Counted from the stretch's first letter, positions 46,006 to 54,061 are shown. The stretch: 64,000 nt of DNA from CAVPGP01 sp963704025 (GCA_963704025.1 CAVPGP010000002.1:62001-126000); one strand, 5' to 3'. The notes: generated by a model from the sequence alone, not told the origin. Program-made: numbers and translations.

Positions 46006-46744
46006 CTAGGTAGTGGAGCCGAACGCGCGCGCCAGTGCGGCGGTTCGCGAGTGGACGTCCAGTTTCTCGAAGACGTGTTCGAGGTGTGAGCGGACCGTTC
46101 CGGCGGAGATGACGAGCCGTGCCGCGATCTCGCGGTTGGTCAGACCCTCTCGCACCAACTGCAGAATCTCTTTCTCGCGCCGGGTGAGGAGGAGCGCGGT
46201 CTGGCGATGGCGCTGCCAGCGCTCCCGGATTACGGCGAGGTGGGGGCGGAGCACGGTGAAGACTGCGCGGTCGCGTTCGTCGAAGTCTCGGCTGTCGGGA
46301 CCGCGTTGGACCCAGAAACCGCGGACGATGCCCTCGGGGGCCGGCAGCCACAACTTCATCTCGTGTTCGATCGAGTCCGGGCGCATCACGTCGATGTACC
46401 AGGGGTTGCGGAGCCGCTGCGTTCGTGTCAGAAGGTCGCTGAACCTGACGGCACCCTCAGTTGGCCCATCCCAGAAGGCGTCGTGCAGCGGCCACCACTT
46501 GACCCGGGCCCGGATCTCGTAGGAGCGCCAGTCCACGGGTGCTGTCCGATCGTCTCGGCCTTGTAGATGTCGAAGCACCGGGCCTGCGAAACTCGTAATA
46601 GCCGCCGTGGTCGGCCGGGATCAGGGCGAGCAAACGCTCGATGACGGGCAACTCGAACGGCTGCGCTCCCCCGGTCGAGGCCGCCTCGGCGACGACGGCG
46701 AGGGCGAGATCGAGATCTCGCGGCCCGAGCCGCGCGAGCGGCAC
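46006..46744 (-). pseudogene. LuxR-type regulator, one frameshift
   Basis: N-terminal piece (46744 to about 46590): LARLGPRDLDLALAVVAEAA, IPADHGGYYEF. Then an extra base in GAGTTTCGCAGG near 46590 moves the frame, and the rest continues as LRHLQGRDDRTAPVDWRSYE, ending in a clean LuxR HTH (LTRREKEILQLVREGLTNRE, ISAGTVRSHLEHVFEKLDVH). About 240 residues when repaired. It belongs to the GAF-like LuxR regulators common in actinobacteria. With everything else kept, a sequence error is as likely as a true mutation. Confidence 0.7.
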
Positions 46745-46849
46745 GGCTCAAAGATATGACATTCGTCAGATTGCGGCAACGCGCGGCACCCGCGACCGTG
46801 GAGGCAGGCAGCACACCCGCTTGCCTGGTCGACAACATGGGAGGCGACA

Positions 46850-47302
46850 ATGAAGAGATTTCTCGTGCCGGCCGCGGTGCTCGTAGCGGCGGCCGGCATC
46901 GGCGTCCCGTCAGCAGCATCCTCCCCCCGTATCGGCATCCTCCATGCGGCGAAGGAGTGCTCGGAGTACACGGGCGCCGCCGGTTCGTTCTGCACGATCA
47001 CGGCCTCGAACATCAGCGCGATCAAGGTCGGCTCCAGGGTCGTCTACGCATCGCCAATGTTGGATCCGACCGGCATCTTCAAGAGTGACCTCGTCATCGA
47101 CGGGCCGGGCAACAACACCGCCTACGGGCACGTCGTCATCGACAACTCGATCCCGGCCGGCCCGATCCCCGTCGGCTACATCACGTTCTCGGGCGGCACA
47201 GGGGTGTTCAAGCACTTCCATGCTGTTGTTGTAGTCCGCTGCTCGACCCTCATCGACTGCACATGGGATGGGCTGTACAGCTTCAGTCCAAAGGGCGATT
47301 GA
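46850..47302 (+). CDS. Secreted hypothetical protein, beta-barrel-like
   Basis: 150 residues with GGGAGG before the ATG. Signal peptide FLVPAAVLVAAAGIGVPSAA. The mature domain is all beta (FCTITASNISAIKVGSRVVY, YGHVVIDNSIPAGPIPVGYI) with Cys pairs (KECSEYTG/SFCTI and RCSTLIDCTW), close in style to allene-oxide-cyclase-like or dirigent barrels. Next to the broken LuxR gene (divergent). Function unknown. Confidence 0.7.
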   Translation: MKRFLVPAAVLVAAAGIGVPSAASSPRIGILHAAKECSEYTGAAGSFCTITASNISAIKVGSRVVYASPMLDPTGIFKSDLVIDGPGNNTAYGHVVIDNSIPAGPIPVGYITFSGGTGVFKHFHAVVVVRCSTLIDCTWDGLYSFSPKGD

Positions 47303-47444
47303 GATCGACACCGCCTGAGCAGCCGGCCCGATGTCTGCGCGTTCCCAACGGCTGCTCCGACATCTCCGCGGCCTCTCGCCGACGCGACCCGCTCCGGCGG
47401 CGGCGAGCGGCACGCTGACTGGGCCAGTGATGCTTCTATGAAAG

Positions 47445-48472
47445 TCAAGTGATCAGTGGGGTGCGCTCGAGGAGTCGGTAGAGGCTTCGGGCGAGGTAGC
47501 GCTTGAGGCAGCGGTTTGCCTCGCGGCGGCTCTTGCCGTCGCTGATGCGTCGATTGATGTAGGCGATCGTGGGCGGGTGCGTGCGTCGGCGGGTCACGAG
47601 GATCATGTGCAGCGCCCGGTTGAGCTGGCGGTCACCGCTGCGGTCGAGCCGGTAGCGGATCGTCTGTCCGGAGGAGGCGGGGATCGGGGCGCGGCCGGCG
47701 AGGCGGGCGAACGCGGCTTCGCTTCTGATCGACGCCGCGGTGCGACCAGGAGATCAAGGCCTGTGCGGCGGCGAGCGGGCCGACGCCGGGCTGCTCGAGC
47801 AGCTGCGGCGCCAAGGTGCGCGTCAGCTTCTCGATCTCGCGCGCGAGCTCGCGCTCTTCAGCCGTGAGGTGTTGGACGCGGCGAGCGACCGTCCGCAGAG
47901 CCTGCAGCGCGCCGCGCAGCTCGACGTCGCGGTGGCGTGATGGACGTACCGCAGCCAGCCGGCCCAGCAGCTGCGCGCGCGTCAACGGACGTAGCTCGCT
48001 CCGCAACGGCTCCGGGGTCTTTATCAGCAGATCGCGCAGCTGGCAAAGTCCGGCGCGTTTCGCGTTCACGGCGCCCTCGCGAGCGGACCATCAACGCCCG
48101 CAGCGCTTCACGTTCCCCGCCCGCGCGCGGCTCCGCCGGCCGCGGCTGCGCGAACACGCTCCGTGCAGCGCGGACCGCGTCGAGCGCGTCGGTCTTGCCA
48201 CCCGAGCGCCGCTCGCGACGCAGGCGCCCGACCTCGAGCACACGCTCCTGCTGGCTGACCAGGAAGCGCGTTAGGCCGGCGCCGAACGAGCCTGTGCCTT
48301 CGATCGCGAACGCCCGTCGTCCCGGCGCGTGCAGCTCGCGGTAGCCGTGCGCGTTCGCGGGCGCCGCCGCTCCGGCGACGACGGCGCCGGCCGGCGCCGT
48401 CACGACCGCCATGACGTGCTCGTCGCGGTGGGTATCGACGCCGAGCACGTAGTCGAGTTCGTCTGCAAGCAT
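47445..48472 (-). pseudogene. IS110 transposase, frameshifted (element B)
   Basis: Starts MLADELDYVLGVDTHRDEHV like element C, but a short piece is lost after HGYREL (five residues compared with C). Frame changes occur near 48065 and near 47740. All segments are recognisable: KTDALDAVRAARSV, LLEQPGVGPLAAAQALISWS, then in another frame RSEAAFARLAGRAPIPASSG and a C-terminus RTPLIT. Dead unless the shifts are errors. Beyond the first 50 residues it is much less like C than the noncoding end is. Confidence 0.85.
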
Positions 48473-48747
48473 CCGACTGATCCTCCGACCTCTGTTCGTA
48501 GGGTCCGGTGGTGCCGGTCTGATGCAGGGAAACCGCGGCGGCAGGACGGTAATGAGTCACGCCGGTGAGGCGGACAAGCTCCTGATCAAGCCAGCAGCGG
48601 GCGCCAGACCGGCGCCGCCGCGCACGCGCGGACAGATCATTTCGAAGGCACGCTCACGGCGGCCAGTCACCTGACGAGTCACACACGGCACGGCGAACAA
48701 CCAGGCTGGCGACGGCCCCAGACAGACCGACCCGGCGAGTCTCACAG
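48473..48747 (-). ncRNA. Candidate bridge RNA region of IS110-B
   Basis: 275 noncoding bases upstream of the recombinase start, 5 differences from the same region of C. Includes GTCACCTGACGAG at 48666-48678, identical to part of the dispersed repeat copies at 764-787 (all 13 bases) and 42778-42809 (12 bases). Three of the five differences cluster at the end (GACCGACCCGGCG against GACCAACCCAACG). Position and length fit an IS110 bridge RNA; structure not computed. Confidence 0.5.
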
Positions 48748-48798
48748 TCACTTGAGCGCGTGGCGGCGCTTTAGAGGCCGGCCTCCTCCTCGTGGAGC

Positions 48799-48824
48799 AC
48801 AAGTCTCAGCTACAAGTCTCAGCT
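48799..48824. repeat. 13-bp tandem duplication
   Basis: ACAAGTCTCAGCT occurs twice in direct succession (48799-48811, 48812-48824), ten bases before the stop end of the cupin gene. Probably a slippage duplication. Confidence 0.8.
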
Positions 48825-48833
48825 AAGGCGCGC

Positions 48834-49472
48834 TCAGCGAAGAGCCTCCTTGAACCGCGGGTCGTCGCGTACGGCGGCGAAGTCGTCGTCTCTGCGCGCG
48901 TCCTCACGGAACCGCGGGAGCAGCTCGACTGACCGTCGGAGGTGGGCGAACGTCTCGTCGCCGGTGTCGCCCGCGAGAGTTGCGAAGCACGCGTAGTTGT
49001 AATTGAGGCCCGCGTGGTCCGGCATGTGCTCGAGGGCAGCGCGGACCGCTTCGAGCGCGTCGGCGTAGCGCTGTTCGCCATAGGCGATCATCGACTCTCT
49101 GTGGAACGGCCACGCCTCACCCCAGTCGACCCCCTGGTACGCCTCGCCGGGTGTAGCGCCGACAGCGAGGATGGTTCCGTCCCCGGTCGCCTTCCGCCGT
49201 GACTCCGGCCCGACGGACACGAACGTCCCGGCGGGCGCGTCGAACGTTACGCCGTCGACCTCGAAGGTCGCCTTTCCGTCGAGCACGATGTACAGCTCCT
49301 CCTGGCCCGACCCCGCCTCGTCGTGCTCGCCGATCAGCGTGCCGTCCTCGCCGGGCGTGTAGGCGTTGATTCCGAATGCGTGGATGCCGAGGTGCTCGCG
49401 CACGGGGATATCTCTGCCGCGCCGCTCGATGTCGTCGAGGCGTGCGACCTGCCAGTTCGGCTTGTCGTTCAT
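48834..49472 (-). CDS. Cupin with TPR tail
   Basis: 212 residues. Cupin domain in the first 115: IGEHDEAGSGQEELYIVLDG (metal His and Glu), ATFEVDGVTFDAPAGTFVSV. Then a TPR-like tail (YGEQRYADALEAVRAALEHM, LNYNYACFATLAGDTGDETF, DDDFAAVRDDPRFKEAL). The tail has the same order and near-same motifs as that of the GFA protein at 42013. Such cupin-TPR proteins are common in actinobacteria but not characterised. Confidence 0.8.
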   Translation of the reverse strand: MNDKPNWQVARLDDIERRGRDIPVREHLGIHAFGINAYTPGEDGTLIGEHDEAGSGQEELYIVLDGKATFEVDGVTFDAPAGTFVSVGPESRRKATGDGTILAVGATPGEAYQGVDWGEAWPFHRESMIAYGEQRYADALEAVRAALEHMPDHAGLNYNYACFATLAGDTGDETFAHLRRSVELLPRFREDARRDDDFAAVRDDPRFKEALR

Positions 49473-49636
49473 CCGATCACCTCCGTGTAGCGCGGGCCCT
49501 TGCGAATCATCGATCGTAGCCGCGGTCTAGAGCCTCGCCTGATCTTGGCGACACGGCGCGGCCGGGAAGATGACCCTCGGCTGAGGTCACGGCACTGGTG
49601 CGCGATTTCGTCACGTTGAGGGTGACAAGCGTGGGT

Positions 49637-49667
49637 TGTGCGAGTGTTCGCGAATGACGCCTGAGGG
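49637..49667. repeat. Dispersed repeat copy
   Basis: TGTGCGAGTGTTCGCGAATG then ACGCCTGAGGG; both halves conserved. It ends three bases before the stop end of the cupin pseudogene at 49671. Confidence 0.55.
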
Positions 49668-49670
49668 AAT

Positions 49671-50165
49671 CTACGCCCAGGGCAGACGAGCCCAGTTCGG
49701 CGGTCGCTGTCGCCGGAACCGCTCGACCGTCGCGTACGCCTGCCTCCAGTCGGAGGTCTCCTCGGCCACGCTTGCGCCGTAGCGCGCCGCGAGCTCCGAC
49801 ACCGGGTAGTGCACTCCCGGGCCCGAGCGCGAACCGACCATCAGGATCACACACGGCCCCTCTCCCGCGCCCACGAAGGCGTGCTCGGTCCACGGGGAAG
49901 AGTGGAAGAAGTCCCAGGGCCGCAGGCGTCGCTCCTCGTCCTCGACGAGCAGGGCGCACTCCCCTGAAACGACGAGGAACGCCTCCTGGTTCGACTCGGC
50001 GTGGTAGAGGCCGGTCTGCCCGGGCTCCAGGACGGTGACGGTGATCCCGAACTGGGCGAACTCGACCGGCGGGTCCCCGTACTCGCTCTCGAAGGCGCAC
50101 CTCGCGCCCCTCCTCTCCGAGAACCACCACTCGGCACGGACGCGATTCTCGCACCACGGGACGGG
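49671..50165 (-). pseudogene. Cupin protein, 5' end lost at the IS110-C side
   Basis: The frame gives a clean single-domain cupin of about 165 residues: WCENRVRAEWWFSERRGARC, FGITVTVLEPGQTGLYHAES, FLVVSGECALLVEDEERRL, WDFFHSSPWTEHAFVGAGEG and YPVSELAARYGASVAEETSD. There is no ATG, GTG or TTG between the conserved start of homology and the dispersed-repeat copy at 50175 that flanks IS110-C. So the first residues and the promoter are cut off by the repeat or element. Probably silent. Confidence 0.7.
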
Positions 50166-50210
50166 TCTCTGATGTGGGCCAGTGTTCGGGAATGATGCTC
50201 CTATGACTTG

Positions 50211-51262
50211 TCAAGCCATCATCGGTTCCTGTTGTTGGAGGAGCCGGTAGAGGTGGCGGGCGAGGTAGCGCTTGAGTAGCCGGGTGGCGTCGCGGCGGCT
50301 TTTGCCTTCGCTAATCCGTCGCGCGATGTAGTCGCGGGTCGCAGGGTCGTGCTGGCGGCGGCGGTGGAGGACGATCGTGTGCAGGGCGCGGTTGAGTTGC
50401 CGGTCGCCGCCGCGGCTGAGACGGTGCCGGGTGGTTTGGCCGCTGGAGGCGGGGACGGGTGCGACGCCGGCGAGCCGTGCGAAGCAGGCTTCGGAGCGCA
50501 GGCGGCCGCGGTCTGACCGGCGACGATCAGTTGCGCGGCGACGATCGGGCCGACGCCGGGCTCGTCGAGCAGCGTCAGCGCGAGTGCGCGTACGTGGGCG
50601 AGGATCTCGCGCTCGAGCTCGTCAGCTTCGATGGTGGCCGTCCGGACGCGGCGGGCGAGGCTGCGCAGCACGATCCGTGTCGCAAGCTCGTCGGCGCCTG
50701 CGGAGCTGGTGCGGCGGAAGCGGCTGCAGCGGTCGAGCAACTTGCCCTCCGGCAGCCGGCACAGCTCCTGGCGAAGCAGCTCCGGGGCGGTGACGATGAC
50801 GGCGCGCAGTTGGGTCAGCGCTTCGCGGCGGACGTCGACGGCGCTGCGGCGCGCGACCAGCAACAGCCGCAGCGCCTCGCGCCGCTCGCCTGTCCGCGGG
50901 AGCGCGAGCGTGTCGCTGGCGAGCGCGGCCCGCGCGGTCGTGGCCGCGTCCAAAGCGTCGTTTTTGCCGCGCAGCCGACGCTCGCCGCGCGGTATGCGAC
51001 TGACCTCGAGCACGCTCTCTCCGCGTGCATGGAGATAGCGGCTCAGACCGGCGCCGTAGCTGCCGGTGCCCTCGATCGCCCAGGCGCGGCGGCCGGGTGC
51101 GTGCTGCTCGGCGAGGCGAAGCAGCTCGCGGTAGCCGTGCGCGTTCGCGGGCGCCGCCGCTCCGGCGACGACGGCGCCGGCCGGCGCCCTCAGCACCGCG
51201 AGCACGTGCTCGTCGCGGTGGGTATCGACGCCGAGCACGTAGTCGAGTTCGTCTGCAAGCAT
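50211..51262 (-). pseudogene. IS110 transposase, one frameshift (element C)
   Basis: About 350 residues if repaired. RuvC-like part intact: VLGVDTHRDEHV, WAIEGTGSYGAGLSRY, KNDALDAATTARAAL. Tnp part: LLDEPGVGPIVAAQLIVAGQ, then an indel near 50515, after which the correct frame continues LRSEACFARLAGVAPVPASS and ends QQQEPMMA at 50211. In the uncorrected frame the tail becomes Ala/Ser/Thr-rich nonsense ending at 50219. Element B is shifted at the same place but in the other direction. Confidence 0.85.
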
Positions 51263-51537
51263 CCGACTGATCCTCCGACCTCTGTTCGTAGGGTCCGGTG
51301 GTGCCGGTCTGATGCAGGGAAACCGCGGCGGCAGGACGGTAATGAGTCACGCCGCTGAGGCGGACAAGCTCCTGATCAAGCCAGCAGCGGGCGCCAGACC
51401 GGCGCCGCCGCGCACGCGCGGACAGATCATTCCGAAGGCACGCTCACGGCGGCCAGTCACCTGACGAGTCACACACGGCACGGCGAACAACCAGGCTGGC
51501 GACGGCCCCAGACAGACCAACCCAACGAGTCTCACAG
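51263..51537 (-). ncRNA. Candidate bridge RNA region of IS110-C
   Basis: 275 noncoding bases upstream of the recombinase start, same length as in B with 5 substitutions. Holds GTCACCTGACGAG (51456-51468), which also occurs in the dispersed repeat's right half. IS110-group bridge RNAs of roughly 150-200 bases come from this position and carry target-pairing loops. The match could be the right-target guide; folding and expression were not tested. Confidence 0.5.
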
Positions 51538-51667
51538 ACCCCTGAAGTCGTGAGGCTGGATCTGGCCGTAGCCGATGAGTTTCCGGTGGCCTGGCAGTCT
51601 CCACCGCGTACGGATCCGCACAGCGCCTAGAACGTTCTCGCGTGCAGTACTGACTCCGGGAGGCAGC

Positions 51668-52363
51668 ATGAGGCTTCTGCTCACTTCGAGTGGGATCAGC
51701 AACACGAGCATTCACAACGCGTTGGTCGACCTTCTGGGGAAACCGATTGCCGAATCCAACGCCCTCTGCATTCCCACTGCGGCGTACGGCACGGGCAGCA
51801 GGGGAGCTTCAATGGCCTACCAGTTCATCAGCGGATCAGCCTTCAGCCCCATGTGCGGATTGGGTTGGAAGTCGTTGGGAGTGCTGGAGCTCACCGCGCT
51901 GCCTAGCATCAAAGAAGAGCACTGGGTCCCCATGGTCCAGGAGGCTGACGCCCTGCTGGTTTGGGGCGGCGATGTCCTGTATCTGTGCCACTGGATGCGG
52001 CAATCCGGACTGGCGGACCTCCTGCCGTCGTTGCGGCGCGAGACGGTCTACGTGGCGGTGAGCGCCGGGAGCATGGTGGTGACGCCGAACTTCGGAGAGG
52101 CATACGACGACTGGTTCTGTCGCGAGCCGCCGGCAAGTGATCTGCCCGCCGGCGACGCCAGAGCGCTGGGACTGGTTGATTTTTCGTTGTTCCCGCACCT
52201 GGATCACGAGAGATCCCCGCAGAATTCCCTGGCCAATGCAGAAAGATGGGCCGCCGGAATACCAGTGCCGACGTACGCAATTGATGATCAGAGCGCCATC
52301 AAAGTGACCGATGGTGCAGTTGAAGTCGTCACCGAAGGGCACTGGAAACTGTTCACCCTCTAG
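51668..52363 (+). CDS. Peptidase S51 (dipeptidase E-like)
   Basis: 231 residues from ATG at 51668 (GGGAGGCAG upstream). S51 pattern: LLLTSSGISN, ADALLVWGGDVLYLCHWMRQ, and the nucleophile elbow VAVSAGSMVVTPNFG (Ser in SAGS), then LGLVDFSLFPHLDHE with the His. Hydrolyses Asp-X dipeptides in known members. The codon usage contains more A/T at third positions than the neighbours, which suggests recent acquisition. Follows IS110-C by 130 bases. Confidence 0.85.
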   Translation: MRLLLTSSGISNTSIHNALVDLLGKPIAESNALCIPTAAYGTGSRGASMAYQFISGSAFSPMCGLGWKSLGVLELTALPSIKEEHWVPMVQEADALLVWGGDVLYLCHWMRQSGLADLLPSLRRETVYVAVSAGSMVVTPNFGEAYDDWFCREPPASDLPAGDARALGLVDFSLFPHLDHERSPQNSLANAERWAAGIPVPTYAIDDQSAIKVTDGAVEVVTEGHWKLFTL

Positions 52364-52374
52364 GACCAATGGCG

Positions 52375-52405
52375 TGCGCGAGCGTGCGGCAATGTTGCTT
52401 GAGCG
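52375..52405. repeat. Dispersed repeat copy (first of an overlapping pair)
   Basis: TGCGCGAGCGTGCGGCAATG then TTGCTTGAGCG. It begins 11 bases after the S51 stop and overlaps the next copy by seven bases (TTGAGCG). Confidence 0.55.
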
Positions 52406-52430
52406 AGTATGCGGGAACATCCCTGAGCTG
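52399..52430. repeat. Dispersed repeat copy (second of the pair)
   Basis: TTGAGCGAGTATGCGGGAAC then ATCCCTGAGCTG. Chained head-to-tail with the copy at 52375, between convergent genes. Confidence 0.5.
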
Positions 52431-52464
52431 GAAGCCACCCTTCAGCGACGTTGGACGCACAGCA

Positions 52465-53493
52465 TCAGAACACGAGTCGGTCGTCGAGGTAGCTCGAGAC
52501 CGGCCAAGTTCCGTGAGATGTGTTCGAGATCACGGTGCGGGTGACGCTCGATTGCGGCTCGTGCATTGAGCTGAAAGAGACTCCTGCATCCATCCCAGTT
52601 AGCAGCACGGCGTCGGCGGACGCGTGCAACCAGAACCCGAGGCCGTACCGCCTCGACTGGGACGAGACATCGCTGCGAGGGCGAACCATCTCCGCGACCC
52701 AGTCCTGCGACACGATCTTTCCATCGAAGAACGCTGTCCAGAGTGACCTGATGTCAGCGGCGGTCGAGTAGATGCCTCCGTCGCCCGATCCTCGGACGGG
52801 CAGATGGAAGACGTTCGTCCTCCACGTGTCGTTGCCCTCGAGGTAGCCACGAGCCGTTCGAGCCGGGAGCTCGTCCGAGCGCAGGAACGCGGTGTCGCGC
52901 ATCCCCGCGCGCTCGCAGACGCGGCACTGCACGAGCTCGTGGAAGGGAGTGCCGGTCGCGCGCTCGGCGATGAGCGCGAGCACGACGTAGCCGCTGTTGC
53001 AGTAGGCAAAGCGCTCGCCGGGCGCGAACTTCGGTGGGTGGCCGTCGAGAACCGCGAGGTAGTCCTCTGTCGTCGCGAGCTCGTGCACGGGGACGGGCAT
53101 CAGATACTCATCGAGATCGAGGCCAACCTCCTCGTCGAGGTAATCCCCGATCCCCGAGCGATGTGCGAGTAGGTGCTCGACGGTTACTCCGTTACCCACG
53201 AGCGGGATGTCCTTCCCGAGAACCGAACGCGCCGTCGTCGTGAGCTGGAGCGTGCCATCTTCTACGAGGCTGACCACGGTGAGGGCTGTCAGGCCCTTCG
53301 TTCCGCTCGCCAGCGCAAAGCGTGTGTCGACCTCGTTCGGGATGTCGTAGCTGCGGTGCGCCAGCCCGTACGCCTTCACGATCTCGACCCTGTCGCCACG
53401 ATCAACACGAACGACACCCGAGAACCCCGTCTCCGAGGCAATCACGTCGAGTTCAAGCTCCCCAATCGACATCGAGCGGAAGTTACCGAGCAT
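52465..53493 (-). CDS. Serine hydrolase, beta-lactamase/D-Ala-D-Ala carboxypeptidase fold
   Basis: 342 residues from ATG at 53493 (GGAGGG a few bases upstream; ATG at 53472 is an alternative). Catalytic SxxK: FALASGTKGLTAL. Second motif YxN: FAYCNSGYVVLALIA. Third motif region near SFSSMHEPQSS, where KTG is not obvious. No signal peptide, so probably a cytosolic esterase or peptidase of the class C-like group (Pfam Beta-lactamase), not an antibiotic-resistance enzyme by this evidence. Confidence 0.82.
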   Translation of the reverse strand: MLGNFRSMSIGELELDVIASETGFSGVVRVDRGDRVEIVKAYGLAHRSYDIPNEVDTRFALASGTKGLTALTVVSLVEDGTLQLTTTARSVLGKDIPLVGNGVTVEHLLAHRSGIGDYLDEEVGLDLDEYLMPVPVHELATTEDYLAVLDGHPPKFAPGERFAYCNSGYVVLALIAERATGTPFHELVQCRVCERAGMRDTAFLRSDELPARTARGYLEGNDTWRTNVFHLPVRGSGDGGIYSTAADIRSLWTAFFDGKIVSQDWVAEMVRPRSDVSSQSRRYGLGFWLHASADAVLLTGMDAGVSFSSMHEPQSSVTRTVISNTSHGTWPVSSYLDDRLVF

Positions 53494-53526
53494 CCCTCCG
53501 TCACACCAAGCCAGAGACCTCCCGGG

Positions 53527-53554
53527 TGGGCCAGTGTGCAGTCCCCTGAGCAGC
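53527..53554. repeat. Dispersed repeat copy with internal deletion
   Basis: TGGGCCAGTG then TGCAGTCCCCTGAGCAG: left and right ends kept, about six bases missing in the middle. Between the divergent genes at 53493 and 53575. Confidence 0.45.
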
Positions 53555-53574
53555 GATTCGGTTTCGTTTCGGCC

Positions 53575-53912
53575 GTGAGTGATTCGGAGTGGGCTACGTG
53601 GTGGAGACGGCAAGGCGAGGAGGAGCTTCGACTGATCCTGTGGGCGGCCTGGGATCCGATCGGCGTTGGAGTTCCGTGTGACGAGTACGAGGCCTATGCG
53701 CCGCGTATCGCATCACTCCTTCGAGGTGGTGCCACTGCTGATGACCTTGCGTCTTCGTTGGGGCTGTGGCGCACGGAGTCAAGGCGCACGGAGTCAATGG
53801 GCCCTCTGCCCGACCCGAAGCGGATCGAGCGGTGGCTCAGAAGATCCGAGACTGGTATGAGCATCCATTCTTCGGAACCGGCTACCCAAGTCCGTCAGAG
53901 TTTTCGTCGTAA
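53575..53912 (+). pseudogene. Small conserved protein (WDPIGV family), one frameshift
   Basis: From GTG at 53575: SDSEWATWWRRQGEEELRLI, WAAWDPIGVGVPCDEYEAYA, PRIASLLRGGATADDLASSL. Near 53818 the frame changes; the continued frame reads EADRAVAQKIRDWYEHPFFG and stops at 53912. Proteins with the WDPIGV...DEY...YAPRI pattern are small, widespread and uncharacterised. The unit GCGCACGGAGTCAA occurs twice in tandem near 53768-53798. Dead or mis-sequenced. Confidence 0.65.
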
Positions 53913-53970
53913 CCGCACACGCCCGCCTGGGCCAACGCCCGAGCCATTGCGTCGCCTGCGCCAAGAAGCC

Positions 53971-54021
53971 TCCGCGCCGGGCTCCGCCCGGTGCGGAGAG
54001 TCCGCCGGCCTGGGCCGGCGG
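53971..54021 (-). terminator. Two strong hairpins downstream of tRNA-Arg
   Basis: TCCGCGCCGGGC/GCCCGGTGCGGA (53971-53997, one mismatch, 3-base loop) and CCGCCGGCC/GGCCGGCGG (54002-54021, perfect 9-bp stem, 2-base loop). They lie 40-90 bases past the tRNA 3' end on its strand. They may end the tRNA transcript; no T-run follows. Confidence 0.5.
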
Positions 54022-54061
54022 TAGCCGAAGCCCCGGCGAGGGGGCCGAGGCCAGCTAAGCA

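Larger units (their letters stand above)
47420..48747. mobile_element. IS110-family element B (decayed)
   Basis: Left end TGGGCCAGTG then ATGCTTCTATG; right end ...GAGTCTCACAG at 48747, where identity to element C stops. Right flank: TCACTTGAGCGCG, the right half of the dispersed repeat. The recombinase is broken. From 48331 to 48747 the element is 417 bases long against an equal 417 bases in C (51121-51537), with 11 differences and no gap; only 5 of them fall in the last 327 bases. Confidence 0.85.
50175..51537. mobile_element. IS110-family element C
   Basis: Left flank TGGGCCAGTGTTCGGGAATG with ATGC, an almost perfect left half of the dispersed repeat, then TCCTATGACTTG. Right end ...GAGTCTCACAG at 51537, flanked by ACCCCTGAAGTCG, the repeat's right half. 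The recombinase runs on the minus strand and stops within 10 bases of the left end, as in elements A and B. No terminal inverted repeats. Confidence 0.85.

Noticed and set aside
51600..51640. LexA box GAACGTTC near 51630
   Set aside because: The half-sites lack the N4 spacer of GAAC-N4-GTTC, and no promoter surrounds it.
52465..53493. Antibiotic beta-lactamase
   Set aside because: SxxK and YxN are present, but there is no signal peptide or clear KTG. It fits the broad serine-hydrolase group better.
41516..53554. CRISPR array
   Set aside because: The dispersed repeat copies are kilobases apart or overlapping, with no regular spacers, and no cas gene is present.
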